Source: Vanilla planifolia (taxonomy: Eukaryota; Streptophyta; Magnoliopsida; Asparagales; Orchidaceae). Taken from it: DNA of 64,000 nt. The notes beneath the pieces were generated by a model. The model did not search any database and was not told the origin of the DNA. It worked only from the letters and a program-made list of their open reading frames with translations. Every line of letters starts with the position of its first letter. Position 1 is the first letter of the stretch. The stretch lies in the NCBI GenBank assembly GCA_023846275.1, contig JAIUJO010002491.1, positions 7,501-71,500 on the forward strand. Reading direction: 5' to 3'. The position numbers and the translations under genes are program-made. Positions 15,634 through 25,210 of the stretch are shown piece after piece.

Positions 15634-15749
15634 TTTGCAAGATGAGGACATTTGAAATGGCCACCAATCCCAATACCCCTCCCCCAAAGAAATCTTCACT
15701 TTAGAGTCTAAGGAGTTCTAGTGCTACAATGCTCGTGCATTCTCATATG
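15634..15749 (-). pseudogene. 5S rRNA-like pseudogene, copy 1
   Basis: On the given strand 'tgcaagatgaggac' matches the reverse complement of the plant 5S 3' end (TGCAACACGAGGAC). It is followed by 'ggccaccaatcccaatacc' (box C region, canonical GGTCACCCATCCTAGTACT), 'cttcactttagagtc' (canonical CTTAACTTCGGAGTTC) and 'gttctagtgctacaatgctc' (canonical GATCCGGTGCATTAGTGCTG). It is full length but carries many substitutions. The box A equivalent is badly damaged ('cccaaagaaatctt' for CCCAAGCACGCTT). An active product is very unlikely. Confidence 0.85.
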
Positions 15750-16075
15750 CAAATAAAAAAAATCATAGTTGTGTAATTATTGTGTTGAACATTATAAAGC
15801 ATTTATAACTTTTTCAGAATTATCTAACATATGAACTTTTAAAACAAATGATTATTATATATGTCATTATATATGCTAATATTAGTATTTTATTTATATA
15901 AAATTCATAAAAAAATAGATATATTACAATTTTTGATAATATAGATATTAATATGTAATGTTTTCTTCATTATGTTATAATTTTCTTAAAATAAAAAAAT
16001 TAAATTACATATTGAGTATAAATAAAAATATATTTATATATCTCCAATATTATACATTAAACTATACAAAATAAG
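15750..16075. repeat. AT-rich spacer of 5S-derived unit 1
   Basis: This is the spacer just upstream, in 5S sense, of copy 1. It contains 'catagttgtgtaattatt', 'tatctaacatatgaactttt' and 'ttatgttataattttctt', which recur at the same position in the later units. No gene is visible. Confidence 0.75.
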
Positions 16076-16077
16076 TC

Positions 16078-16375
16078 ATTTCTTAAATATTATTAGTTGA
16101 TAAGCTAAAAAAGAGAATTGAGAAAGAGATATATGCTTTATGAGAGAGAGTAAGCCACAAGATGATAAGAGTAAAAGACAGAAGAAAAAAGAAAAAAAAA
16201 GATTTTTATGAGAAGATTTAATGAAGAGGAAAAGAAAATAAAGAACATAAAGTAGATAAAAAGAATAAATAAGAAGTCCAAAAAATAGAAATGAGAAATT
16301 AAAGATTGATAAACAAGAGTTGTAGGCTAAGAAAAATATAAGAATATAAAGAATGAAGTGACAAATATGATAATA
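16078..16375. repeat. Polypurine block, unit 1
   Basis: The given strand is almost only A and G with scattered T, for example 'tgagagagagtaagccacaa' and 'agaagaaaaaagaaaaaaaa'. It occupies the same place in the unit as the later blocks. The opposite strand is open for about 100 codons, but the translation is only F, L, S, I and Y from a polypyrimidine tract, so I do not call a gene. Confidence 0.75.
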
Positions 16376-16379
16376 CAAT

Positions 16380-16960
16380 AACGTAAGCGAATAGAACGCT
16401 TGAGAATTTAAGATAAAATAAAAAACTGAGAAAAAAATTAAAATAAATTAAATCATAATAAATATTTTAAAAAATAAAATTTATTAATAATATTATATTA
16501 TTTAATTTATATTTAAAGTTAAAAAGGTTAATTAAATAGTAAATAATAGAATTTTTTAACATATTATCTTTATATGATGTGAAACAGATGATATATATGA
16601 ATAATATTTAACCTCGTTGATGTAATTTTTATATTTCTAACATTATTTAACATAATATTATTATATTTGGAAAATTCGAAATACATCATATATATATATA
16701 TTATTATAATATAAATTAATTTTAATTTATTATAATTGATAATGCTTATTGCTCAATACTAAATTAAATCAAAATTATTATTTTATTACATCATATGATT
16801 TGCATATTTATTATTATATGAAACTAACTACAACGTCAAAAAGTTGTTATTTACAATTAAATAAAGTGTTAAATATAAAATATCAATTATACTAATTTAA
16901 TTTTTTAAAATCAACAGTTATTAAAATAAATTATTATTGATTAAAAAACATAGAAAAACT
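16380..16960. repeat. AT-rich spacer between 5S copies 1 and 2
   Basis: Nearly pure A/T sequence with the recurrent spacer words 'acatcatatgatttgcatat', 'tgaaactaactacaacgtc' and 'ttgattaaaaaacatagaaa', which lead into 5S copy 2. No gene or RNA is seen. Confidence 0.7.
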
Positions 16961-16961
16961 A

Positions 16962-17032
16962 TTAAAATATGAGGACATTTTAAGAGGTCACTCATCTCAT
17001 TACCACTCTCACCATGCATTCTTAACATTACA
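16962..17032 (-). pseudogene. 5S rRNA-like pseudogene, copy 2 (truncated)
   Basis: On the given strand 'atgaggacattttaagaggt', 'cactcatctcattaccactc' and 'tcaccatgcattcttaac' align with the 3' two thirds of plant 5S rRNA in reverse complement. That includes the box C region and a readable box A ('ccatgcattctta' for CCAAGCACGCTTA). The 5' half of the gene ('ggagttctgatgggatccgg' region) is absent and replaced directly by spacer ('tattaagttatatttttcat'). This is an internal deletion that also removes the first part of the upstream spacer. Confidence 0.8.
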
Positions 17033-17099
17033 TTTTCTTCTATTAAGTTATATTTTTCATAAATATAAAATTTATTAATTTAATAAATATAAATAATAA

Positions 17100-17103
<4 letters not shown>

Positions 17104-17154
<51 letters not shown>
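17104..17154. repeat. (AT)n microsatellite
   Basis: An uninterrupted AT dinucleotide run of about 51 bp in the spacer of the 5S-derived unit. Sibling units have only short AT mixtures here, so the run expanded locally. It produces a run of alternating Y and I codons in a chance minus-strand frame. Confidence 0.95.
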
Positions 17155-17155
<1 letters not shown>

Positions 17156-17214
17156 CATAAATAGTATTTATTTTATTATGTAACAATGGAGATTTCTTTA
17201 ATAATGTTAATTGT

Positions 17215-17545
17215 CTGACTAAAAAAGAGATAACAGAGAAAAAATAACTACTATGTAATTTGAGAGAAAGTAACATAATGATAAGAGAAATTTTGAGTGG
17301 AAAAATGTAAAGACAAATGAGAGAAAAATTATAAAGAGGACAAGACAAGAGATAACATAGTGACCATAAAAGAATAAAGAAATAAGCAAAAGAGAAAGAA
17401 AAATAAAAATGTGAAGAATGATTAAGGAGAGCATAAGACTAAAAAACATTTAATGAGATAGAGACTAAAGATCTAAATTAGATAATGATAATAATATAGA
17501 GTAAGAAGTGAGATAATGTGAGAGACATTGAGGTAAAGAGAAAAG
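17215..17545. repeat. Polypurine block, unit 2
   Basis: A purine-rich given strand ('tttgagagaaagtaacat', 'aagagaaattttgagtgg', 'gagataatgtgagagacatt'). It matches the same block in the other 5S-derived units in order and position. Open frames on the minus strand here are polypyrimidine artefacts. Confidence 0.75.
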
Positions 17546-17549
17546 AGTA

Positions 17550-18170
17550 AGAAATAATTAAATAAATGTTATATCTTAGTAATTAAACTTATGATATTTG
17601 TTAAATATAAAATATTAATCATGTACAATTTTTTATAAAAATAAAATATCAAAAATATTAAAGGTTTATTATATTTATGAATAATATAAATGAATCAAGA
17701 ATATTTTGATGATTAATATTATGTTATTTTATTAAATTTAAATTAAAAAATAAATTAATAATTAAAAATATAATTATTATAAGATATTACCTTTATATAA
17801 CATAATATACATAATAAATATCTATAATATCAAATATTAACGAAATAATTTTAAATTTCTAATATTTTATAATACAATATTACTATATTTAAAAAATTAT
17901 ATACATAGTACATATAAGTTATTATAAATATAAATTAATTCATGTTTATTATAAGTGATATAAGTTATTTTACTTAATATTAAGTTATATTGATATTTTT
18001 ATTTTATTATATCAAATGATATGCCATATTTTATGTTATAGAGGTTTGCAAAAAATTATAAAGTTATTGTTAACATGTTATTACAAGTTATCTTCCATAA
18101 TAACTTAATTTTTTATAATGAACATGTTATTATAATCAATTGTTGTTCACTCAAAAAAGAATTGCGATAA
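17550..18170. repeat. AT-rich spacer between polypurine block 2 and 5S copy 3
   Basis: This spacer shares 'aaatataaaatattaatcat', 'tatatcaaatgatatgccat' and 'tgaacatgttattataatca' with the corresponding part of other units. No gene is visible. Confidence 0.7.
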
Positions 18171-18174
18171 AATA

Positions 18175-18292
18175 TTATATCCAAAAAAGAACTTCTGAAG
18201 AGGTCAGACATCCTAATACCACACTTACCAAAGCAAGCATAATTTTGGAGTTCTAATAAAATCTAGTGCTATAGTGCACACAATATCACACA
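18175..18292 (-). pseudogene. 5S rRNA-like pseudogene, copy 3
   Basis: A near full-length reverse complement of plant 5S rRNA: 'acttctgaagaggtcagaca', 'tcctaataccacacttacc', 'aaagcaagcataattttgg', 'agttctaataaaatctagtg' and 'ctatagtgcacacaatatca'. The box C equivalent is moderately preserved. Differences from canonical plant 5S are often C-to-T or G-to-A at former CpG sites (TTCGGAG has become tttggag, ATCCGG has become atctag), which fits decay of methylated DNA. Confidence 0.85.
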
Positions 18293-18614
18293 TGTACACA
18301 AAAGAAGAAAAGCATAGTTGTGTGATTATTATCATGAAGATAATGAATCATTGTGAGCATTTTCTAGATTATAAAGCATATGAACTTTTACAAAAAGCTT
18401 TTTCTTATATATTTTCTAACATAATTATTTTTTATAAAAAAACAAAAAATTATTGAAATTGATATTTTATATAACATGGACATTAATGCACGAGAATGTT
18501 TTCTATTATGTTATCATTCTTATAAAGAAAAAATTAAATGATATAATAAATATAAATACAAAATATATATTTATCTCAAATATTATAAATTAAAATAAGA
18601 AAAATGATAGATTC

Positions 18615-18960
18615 CCTTAATATTGCTAATTAATGTGCCAAAAAAAGAGATAATGGAGATGGAGATAACTATTGTACAAGAGAGAAAGAAACTAATTGGT
18701 AAGAGAAAAATAAATAAGAAAATAATAATAGTGAGATATAAGAGATGATTTAATTACGAGAAAAAGAAAAAAAGAAAAGATAAAGAATATAATGGGAATA
18801 CATAAATAAATGAAAGAGAGATGGGGATGAGAAAGTAGAGAAGGATAGAGGAGATAGTAGCCAAAAAAAAAAAGAAGATTCAAAATGGAGAGACAAATAG
18901 AAAATGATAATAGGAGAGAGAAGTGAGTGTGAATTTGAGAGAAATTAAGATAATAATAAA
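18615..18960. repeat. Polypurine block, unit 3
   Basis: A purine-rich stretch that includes 'acaagagagaaagaaact', 'gagatataagagatgattta' and 'gagagagaagtgagtgtg'. It is collinear with the blocks of the other units and has no coding content. Confidence 0.75.
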
Positions 18961-19235
18961 AAATGAGATCAATAATTTAAGAAATGTTAATTTGTTATAC
19001 TTAATCTTATAAATTTTACTAAATATAATGATTTTATAATATAGAATATTATATAATAAGAATGTAAATAATATTTTTTGTTTATTTTTATTTTAGAGTA
19101 TTATAAATATTTAAAGTATATTTTTACAATTTATAGTATAATATTTAATTCATAATTAAAATTATAAAATTAAATTAAATTAAATAATATAGTTATACAA
19201 ACATATTACCATTATATTACATAATTTGGCTTATA

Positions 19236-19401
19236 AATATAAATAATACTTAATATTGGTGATATAATTTTAAATTTTTAATATTTTATATTACATTATA
19301 ACTATATTTAAAAAATGCAATATAAATAATCTTTAATATTGGTGATATAATTTTAAATTTCTAATATTGTATATTATAGTATTACTATATTTGAAAAAAT
19401 C
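19236..19401. repeat. 83-bp tandem duplication inside the 5S-unit spacer
   Basis: The phrase 'taatattggtgatataattt' occurs at 19,251 and again at 19,334, exactly 83 bp apart. It is followed each time by the same AT-rich words ('taaatttctaatattgtata' and close variants, then 'actatatttaaaaaatgc'). The second copy has diverged by several substitutions, so the duplication is not recent. Other units have this segment once. Confidence 0.8.
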
Positions 19402-19689
19402 TATACACCTGATATTTGTATGGTTATAATTACGAATTAATTCTAATTAATTATATATGATATGAATTATTTACTTAATATTAAATTATATTAAATTTAT
19501 TATTTTATTATATCATATGATTTACAATATTAATTATTTTATAAAATTAATAAAAATCATATAAAGTTATTATTAATAATTAAATAAAAATTATGATTAT
19601 GAATTATTATTTATAATAAATTAATTTTTTAACATTATCATATGATAAAAATAAATTTTTGTTTATTAGAAAAAAGAATACTAAAAAAT

Positions 19690-19805
19690 TTTTACAATAG
19701 GATGACTTCTAAAGAGGTCATCAATGCTAATACCTCTTTCACAAAAGCAAGTTTAATTATGTTGTCCTAAAGAAAAAAACACCATAATGCATGTGTAGTC
19801 TCATA
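19690..19805 (-). pseudogene. 5S rRNA-like pseudogene, copy 4
   Basis: This aligns over its length with the reverse complement of plant 5S: 'gatgacttctaaagaggtca', 'tcaatgctaatacctctttc', 'acaaaagcaagtttaattat', 'gttgtcctaaag' and 'caccataatgcatgtgtagt'. It is the most decayed of the near full-length copies: the CGGAGTTCTGATGGGATCC region is barely recognisable and box A has drifted. The identification rests on its position in the unit as well as on the remaining matches. Confidence 0.72.
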
Positions 19806-19889
19806 GCTATACAATAGACAAAAGACACAATTGTTAGAATATTATACTAATTGATGGGTTAAAAAGTGGACAATGAAACTAGATATAAA

Positions 19890-20190
19890 TATTATGTATG
19901 AGAGAGAAAGTCATAAAATGATAAGAGCAAAATGAAGAGGAAATAGTAATATAGATTGATGAGAGATGATTTAATGAAGAGGAAAAAAAACCTTGATGAG
20001 AAGAAAGAGATCAAATAAAAATATGAAAGACAAAGATAACTAAGAAAGTAAACATTGATAGAGGAGAGTTTGAGGCTAAGAAAACATACAAATATAGAGA
20101 ATGAAAAAATAAATAAGAGAACAATAAAAGCATAGAGCTGGAAGTTTTGGATAGTAAGAAACATTAAGATAAAAAGTGATAATAGTGATA
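19890..20190. repeat. Polypurine block, unit 4
   Basis: 'gtatgagagagaaagtcata', 'gatgagagatgatttaatga' and 'gaggaaaaaaaaccttgatg' match the equivalent block of the other units. Here the block begins only about 80 bp after the 5S copy, so most of the first spacer part is deleted in this unit. Confidence 0.75.
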
Positions 20191-20747
20191 AATAGTTAAA
20201 AAAAGCTAAATCTTAATATTTAAAATTATACAAAATTTTAAATATAAAAAATTAATCATATATAATTTTTTATATTAATAAAATTAAAAAACACTTAATA
20301 ACGTTCATTATTACAATAGAATGTCGAAATAATTAAGGAAGTTTTGGATTATTAGTATTATATTACTTAATTCATATTTAAAAACACAAAAGTTAATGAA
20401 ATAATAAATAATATTATTATTTTAATATATTTTGTTTATACGATGTAAAGTTTTTAATAAATACCAATAATATTAAATATAAATTCTATACACATGAAAT
20501 ATATACTATTCTAAATATAAATTCATTATTATTTATTATAATTGAATTAAATTATTTTGCTCAAAATAAAACTATATCAAATTTATTTAATAATTATATG
20601 AAAAAAATAGTGTCACAAAGTTATTACTAATAATTAATTACTAAAATTGAAATTATAAATTTTCATTTTACTAATACATTTTTTTAACATCAACATGTTT
20701 TTAAAATACATTTTCATTCGTTAGAAAAAGGAATATGAAAAAATATT

Positions 20748-20862
20748 TTCAATAAAAACAGTTCTCAAGAATCATGTATCCAAATAACATTCTCACCAAA
20801 GTAAGGTTAACTTTGGAGTTCGGATGGATCTACTCTCATAATGCTCATTTAATTGCACATGC
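20748..20862 (-). pseudogene. 5S rRNA-like pseudogene, copy 5
   Basis: A reverse complement of plant 5S with 'gttctcaagaatcatgtatc' (box C region, damaged), 'attctcaccaaagtaaggtt' and 'aactttggagttcggatgga' (very close to canonical AACTTCGGAGTTCTGATGGGA), then 'tctactctcataatgctca'. The central loop region is the best preserved part; box C and box A are both altered. Confidence 0.8.
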
Positions 20863-21229
20863 ATATAAAAAACTAAAAATCGTTTTTTTTAATTATTATG
20901 TCCAAGGTAAAAAAAAATTTGTAAACTTTTAAAAAATTTTGAGCATATCAACTTTCAAAAAAAAATTATTCTTTTTATATATGTTATAACATATTCTATT
21001 ATCAATATTTTATTTATAAGAAATTAAAAAAATTACGTAAATTATCATTTTCTTATAAGTTTTACTTTAACAAAGAAGATTTTCATCCATTTTATACCAA
21101 CTTTTATAAATTAAATACTAAATAAAATAATAAATATAAATAATAAAATTTATATTTGTCATAAATATTTTTTTATTAAATAATATAACATGAAATATTT
21201 CTTAAATATTCCTAATTGATTGGCTAAAA

Positions 21230-21500
21230 TTAGATAATAAAGATGGAGATATTAATTTTGTGTGAGAGAGAATGTTAGAGAAAGATAAGGGCAAAATTGA
21301 GAGGAAAATAATAAAAACTAATGAGAGATGATTTAATAAAGAGTAATAGAAAAGTAATAACATAAAAAAGATATAGAAAAAAAATAAGTGAAAGAGAAAA
21401 AGAAATTACTAAGTATAGAATGATAGAGCAAAGTTAGAGGATAAGAAAAATATAAAGAGATAAAAAATGAAGAGTCCAATAGTAGAAAGTAAGTTAATGT
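21230..21500. repeat. Polypurine block, unit 5, first copy
   Basis: 'tgtgagagagaatgttagag' and 'aatgagagatgatttaataa' identify the standard block. It is followed by the usual 'taaaattataatatttatta' spacer as far as about 21,660. Then, unusually, a second partial block starts at about 21,700. Confidence 0.7.
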
Positions 21501-21699
21501 GCTAGATATTTAGATAAAAAAATTAAAGAAATAATTACATAAAATTTGTGTCATATTAATTAAAATTATAATATTTATTAAATATAAAGTTGTTGTCATA
21601 TATGATATTTTATAACAATAAAATATGAAAAATATTTAGTTTTATTATTATTTAAGAATATTAAAAATATTTTAAGAAAATTTTATCAATTGAAAAGAG

Positions 21700-22030
21700 A
21701 ACTTAGAGCAAATTAAGGGAATAAATTAAAAAATGAAAGAGATAGAGAAATGAGAAAGTAAAGAGCAATAGAGGTGAGTATGAGTCCAACAAAAATATAA
21801 GGAGATATAGAATAATGAAAAAAATAAAAAAAATAATAATATGACTGAGTAAGAAGTGATATAGCATAAGAGATATTGAAAGAAAAAAATAAATAAATAT
21901 TAAATCCTGATAGTTAAATTTATAATATTTATTCAATATTACAAGTTAATCATATATAATTTTTAATAGTAATAAAACACAAAGAGTATTTGATGTTTAT
22001 TATAATAATAGAATTTTATAAATACTCAAA
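21700..22030. repeat. Duplicated second half of polypurine block and adjoining spacer, unit 5
   Basis: 'gaaagagatagagaaatgag', 'aaagtaaagagcaatagagg' and 'aagaagtgatatagcataag' repeat the second half of the polypurine block already present upstream. 'taaatttataatatttattc' then repeats the next spacer. This partial duplication of about 400 bp explains why 5S copies 5 and 6 lie about 1.75 kb apart, against about 1.3 kb elsewhere. Confidence 0.65.
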
Positions 22031-22499
22031 GAATATTTTGAATAATAGTACTATATCATCTTGTTAGTACATAAAAAGTAAAAAGTTGACTAAATAATAA
22101 ATAATATAATTATTCAAATATACTATCTTTATATGATATTAAATAGATAATAAACATAAATAATATTTAACATTAATGATACAATTATAGATTTTTAATA
22201 TTTTAGTACATAATATGTATATATTATTATGAAAATAAATAAAAATAATTTGTTATAATTGATAGAAGTAATTATGATCAATATTAAGCTATATTAAAGT
22301 AATTATTTTATTATAACATTTGATTTGTAATATTTATTGATCTATGAAATTTATAATACATTTATAAAATTATTAATTATTAATAATTAATTACTAAAAC
22401 AATCCTTGTAAAGTGTCATTTATAATAATTTATTTTTTTAACATTGACATCTTAAAATCATTTTTTGTTCATTAGAAAAAAGATTGTTATAAAACAATC

Positions 22500-22619
22500 T
22501 ATGCAAAGATGGTACCTCTCAAGTGTGTGTCCATCATAGTAAAACTTTTGCCCAAGCATTCTTAACTTTAGAGTTCCAATATGGTCTAGAGCTATAATGT
22601 TGGTGTGGTCACACATGCA
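22500..22619 (-). pseudogene. 5S rRNA-like pseudogene, copy 6
   Basis: A full-length reverse complement of plant 5S: 'atgcaaagatggtacctctc' (3' end), 'ttgcccaagcattcttaact' (box A, canonical TCGCCCAAGCACGCTTAACT), 'ttagagttccaatatggtct' and 'agctataatgttggtgtggt' then 'cacacatgc' (5' end). Box A is among the best preserved in the array; the box C region is damaged ('aagtgtgtgtccatcatagt'). Several former CpG positions read TG or CA. Confidence 0.85.
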
Positions 22620-22974
22620 TTCAAAAGAAAAAAAACACAGTACCATTATTATCTGGAAGATAATGAAATATTTCTTAAACTTTTCTAAATTATCAAGCCT
22701 AAGCACTATTAAAAAAATTTATGTCTCTATATATCAAATAATATATTCTAATATTAATAATTTATCAATAAAAATTAAGAAAAATTAATGTAAACTAATA
22801 TTTTTGATGACATATATATGAACACGTAGGATTTTCCTACATTATAATATCATTTTTATAAATAAAACATTAAATTTGGTAACAAATATAAATGATAAAA
22901 TGTATATTTATTAAAAATGTTATACACAAGACTTGAAACATGACTTGTTTCTTTAATATTGTTAATTAATGGCT

Positions 22975-23290
22975 TTAAAAAAGATAAAAGTGATAGAGAC
23001 AAGTATTTTATAAGAGAGAAAGGCAAATTTGAAAGAGAAAAATAGAAAACAAAATAGTAATAGAGAGAGATGAGAGATGATTTAATGAAGAGAAAAAAAA
23101 ACATAGAAGTGAAAGAGAGAATAAATAGATAAGTGAAAGAGATAGAAAAATGAGAAAGTAAAGAAGGCTAGAAGAGAAAGAGAGCCCAAGAATAATAAAT
23201 GGAGATAGAGAATAAGGAGACTAGTAAAAATGATAATAAGAGAGAGAATATGAGAAACATTGAGATAAAGAAAAAAAAGTGAGAACTAAT
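22975..23290. repeat. Polypurine block, unit 6
   Basis: 'ttataagagagaaaggcaaa', 'gatgagagatgatttaatga' and 'aagaggagaaagagagccc'-like sequence occur at the standard position. The minus-strand open frame here is a polypyrimidine artefact. Confidence 0.72.
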
Positions 23291-23892
23291 TTAATAAAAT
23301 AAAAAACTTATTAATTAAAATTATAGCATTTAATAAATATAATATGTTAATAATATATAATATTTGATAATAATACTAAATAAAAAGTATTCTATGTTTA
23401 TTATTATTTTTAAACAATACAAAATTTTAAAGAATATAGATAATAAGTATCGTATGTTTGTTAAAATAATTCTAATACATTATCATTTTTATAACATAAA
23501 ATAAAAAATAAATATAAATAATATCTAAAATTAATAGAATAATTTTTGAATTCTAATTTTTATAATACTATATTACTATATTTAAAAAAATAATATACAA
23601 CATATGCATACTATTGTAAATATAAATTAATTCTAATTTATCATAATTGATATAAGTTATCTAGCTCAATTTCAAATTATATTTATTTTATTATTTTATT
23701 ATTTTAGTATACCATATAATTTACTATGTTTATTATTATACTAAATTGATAATAATGTTATAAATTTTTAACAATAATGAATTACTCAAATTATATTTAA
23801 AAAATACCATTGATAATAATTTTATTATTTAACTTTTACATGTTACTATAATCAATTATAGTTCGTTAGAAAAAAATGCTATAGAAAATAAG

Positions 23893-24008
23893 TGTTGTAC
23901 GAGAACGTCAAGTAGTCACCTAACCCAAACACTACTCTCGCCCTAGAATGATTAAATTTGAAGCTACAATTTGATCCAGTGTCATAATATTTGTGTGGTT
24001 CTAATGCT
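23893..24008 (-). pseudogene. 5S rRNA-like pseudogene, copy 7
   Basis: 'gttgtacgagaacgtcaagt', 'agtcacctaacccaaacact', 'actctcgccctagaatgatt' and 'tgatccagtgtcataatatt' align with the plant 5S reverse complement. This copy uniquely keeps 'actactctcgccc' exactly as in the canonical sequence, and a near-canonical 'tgatccagtg'. The box A stretch after it (CAAGCACGCTTAAC) is altered. Confidence 0.83.
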
Positions 24009-24648
24009 TACAAATTACAAATAATCATGATTATGTGATTAGCCTTCAAGATGATTAACTATTTCTAAAATTTTTATATTGTTAGACATATGTGTTGGGT
24101 CATTGATGTGTTCAATGAGTCATATCTTAAATTTTAGCTTTTATTCTAATGGGCTTATTTAGTGTGAAATAGGTTACAAGTAAATAACAAATTATGCACT
24201 TTTAACATGGTGAATAATGAGTCTTAAAACCACCTCAGAGTATTCGATAGGTTTCAAGGACTAAAGACTTGTACATCAGCTTTGATAAGAGCTTATTTTA
24301 CCATTAAATAGAATGTTAGCTTGATGATTTTAAAACACTCCCTTTTCATATCAAATTGAAATCATATTAAGCCATATAAATTTTTAATTATCTTCATTAT
24401 TTAGTTGATGAATAGGAGTCAATTCTGTAATCTCTTAATTCTTACCTTTGTCCAAATCCTACTTAAAACATTTATTTTGTTTAACAAACTTCTATTTTTT
24501 AATAACTCTTCATTTGATAAAATTATATTTTTTTGTTTTGGTCCTTTTTTTGTTAAGCTAATTGTTAAAAATTGATTATATTAAGAAAATAATTCGATCA
24601 AAATTTTACTTTTGTGTCATATGCTAAGCTATGCTTAAATGCAAAAGT

Positions 24649-24665
24649 CTTAAGCTGAGCTTAAG
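24649..24665. other. 17-bp palindrome in the insertion
   Basis: CTTAAGCT-G-AGCTTAAG has perfect 8-bp arms around a single central base. It lies inside the 2.2-kb insertion, next to a further related word ('atgctaagctatgcttaaat'). Its role is unknown; palindromes in LTR U3 regions can be regulatory, but nothing here proves that. Confidence 0.6.
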
Positions 24666-25062
24666 CCCAAGAATCAGGACAAGAAAAGTAGTGACATCTT
24701 GGTTGAGTTCACCAGTTTTATTTCACAAAAAATTCTTGAGCAAAATGGTTAAAGCCGTTGGATCTAATTTGGAGGCATTCGAGCTAAGCATAATTATTGG
24801 TTTGGTCAAATTCGAATAAACTGGTATGTTACTAGTTTGCCCAGCTGATTAAATCTAAGTGCACAAAGAGGGAGCCAACTAATATTTGACACGTAACTTT
24901 TATCTAGACAAATGTTTATGTAGGCGAAATAACTTTCCTGTCGATTAATGTGGAACAATGTCCCTTGTGACTATCTCTATCCAACATAGCTATGCTTAAC
25001 ACCATCTGATCATGCAATTTTTGTGATCAAATGGTAGAGATTGTCTCCTCCTTTAAATAGTG

Positions 25063-25210
25063 ATCTTAACTGATCCAATCATCCATTTGATAAGCCAATC
25101 GGATGATTACTGATTCATTTTTTGTAACTGATTGATCCATCCAACGGATATAGTCTCATATAACTTCATCGGATGACTATTTTTATTTTTTTTGAAATAA
25201 TCTATCCTTC
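25063..25210. repeat. Short imperfect subrepeats within the insertion
   Basis: Variants of 'gatccaatcatcc', 'ccaatcggatgattactga', 'gatccatccaacggatatag' and 'cttcatcggatgactattt' follow one another over about 150 bp. They resemble a small cluster of related subrepeats, as often seen in the regulatory part of long plant LTRs. The identification of the host element remains tentative. Confidence 0.4.

Noticed and set aside
16076..16378. Open frame of about 100 codons on the minus strand, looking like a membrane protein
   Set aside because: The hydrophobic look comes from TTT/CTT/TCT codons of a polypyrimidine tract. It has no start context or homologous frame in sibling units.
17043..17348. 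Minus-strand frame with a run of alternating Y and I
   Set aside because: It is a translation of the (AT)n microsatellite and neighbouring pyrimidine-rich DNA.
24631..24819. A 62-codon frame in the insertion with less biased composition
   Set aside because: It is short, isolated, within a non-coding LTR-like element, and matches no retroelement protein that I recognise.
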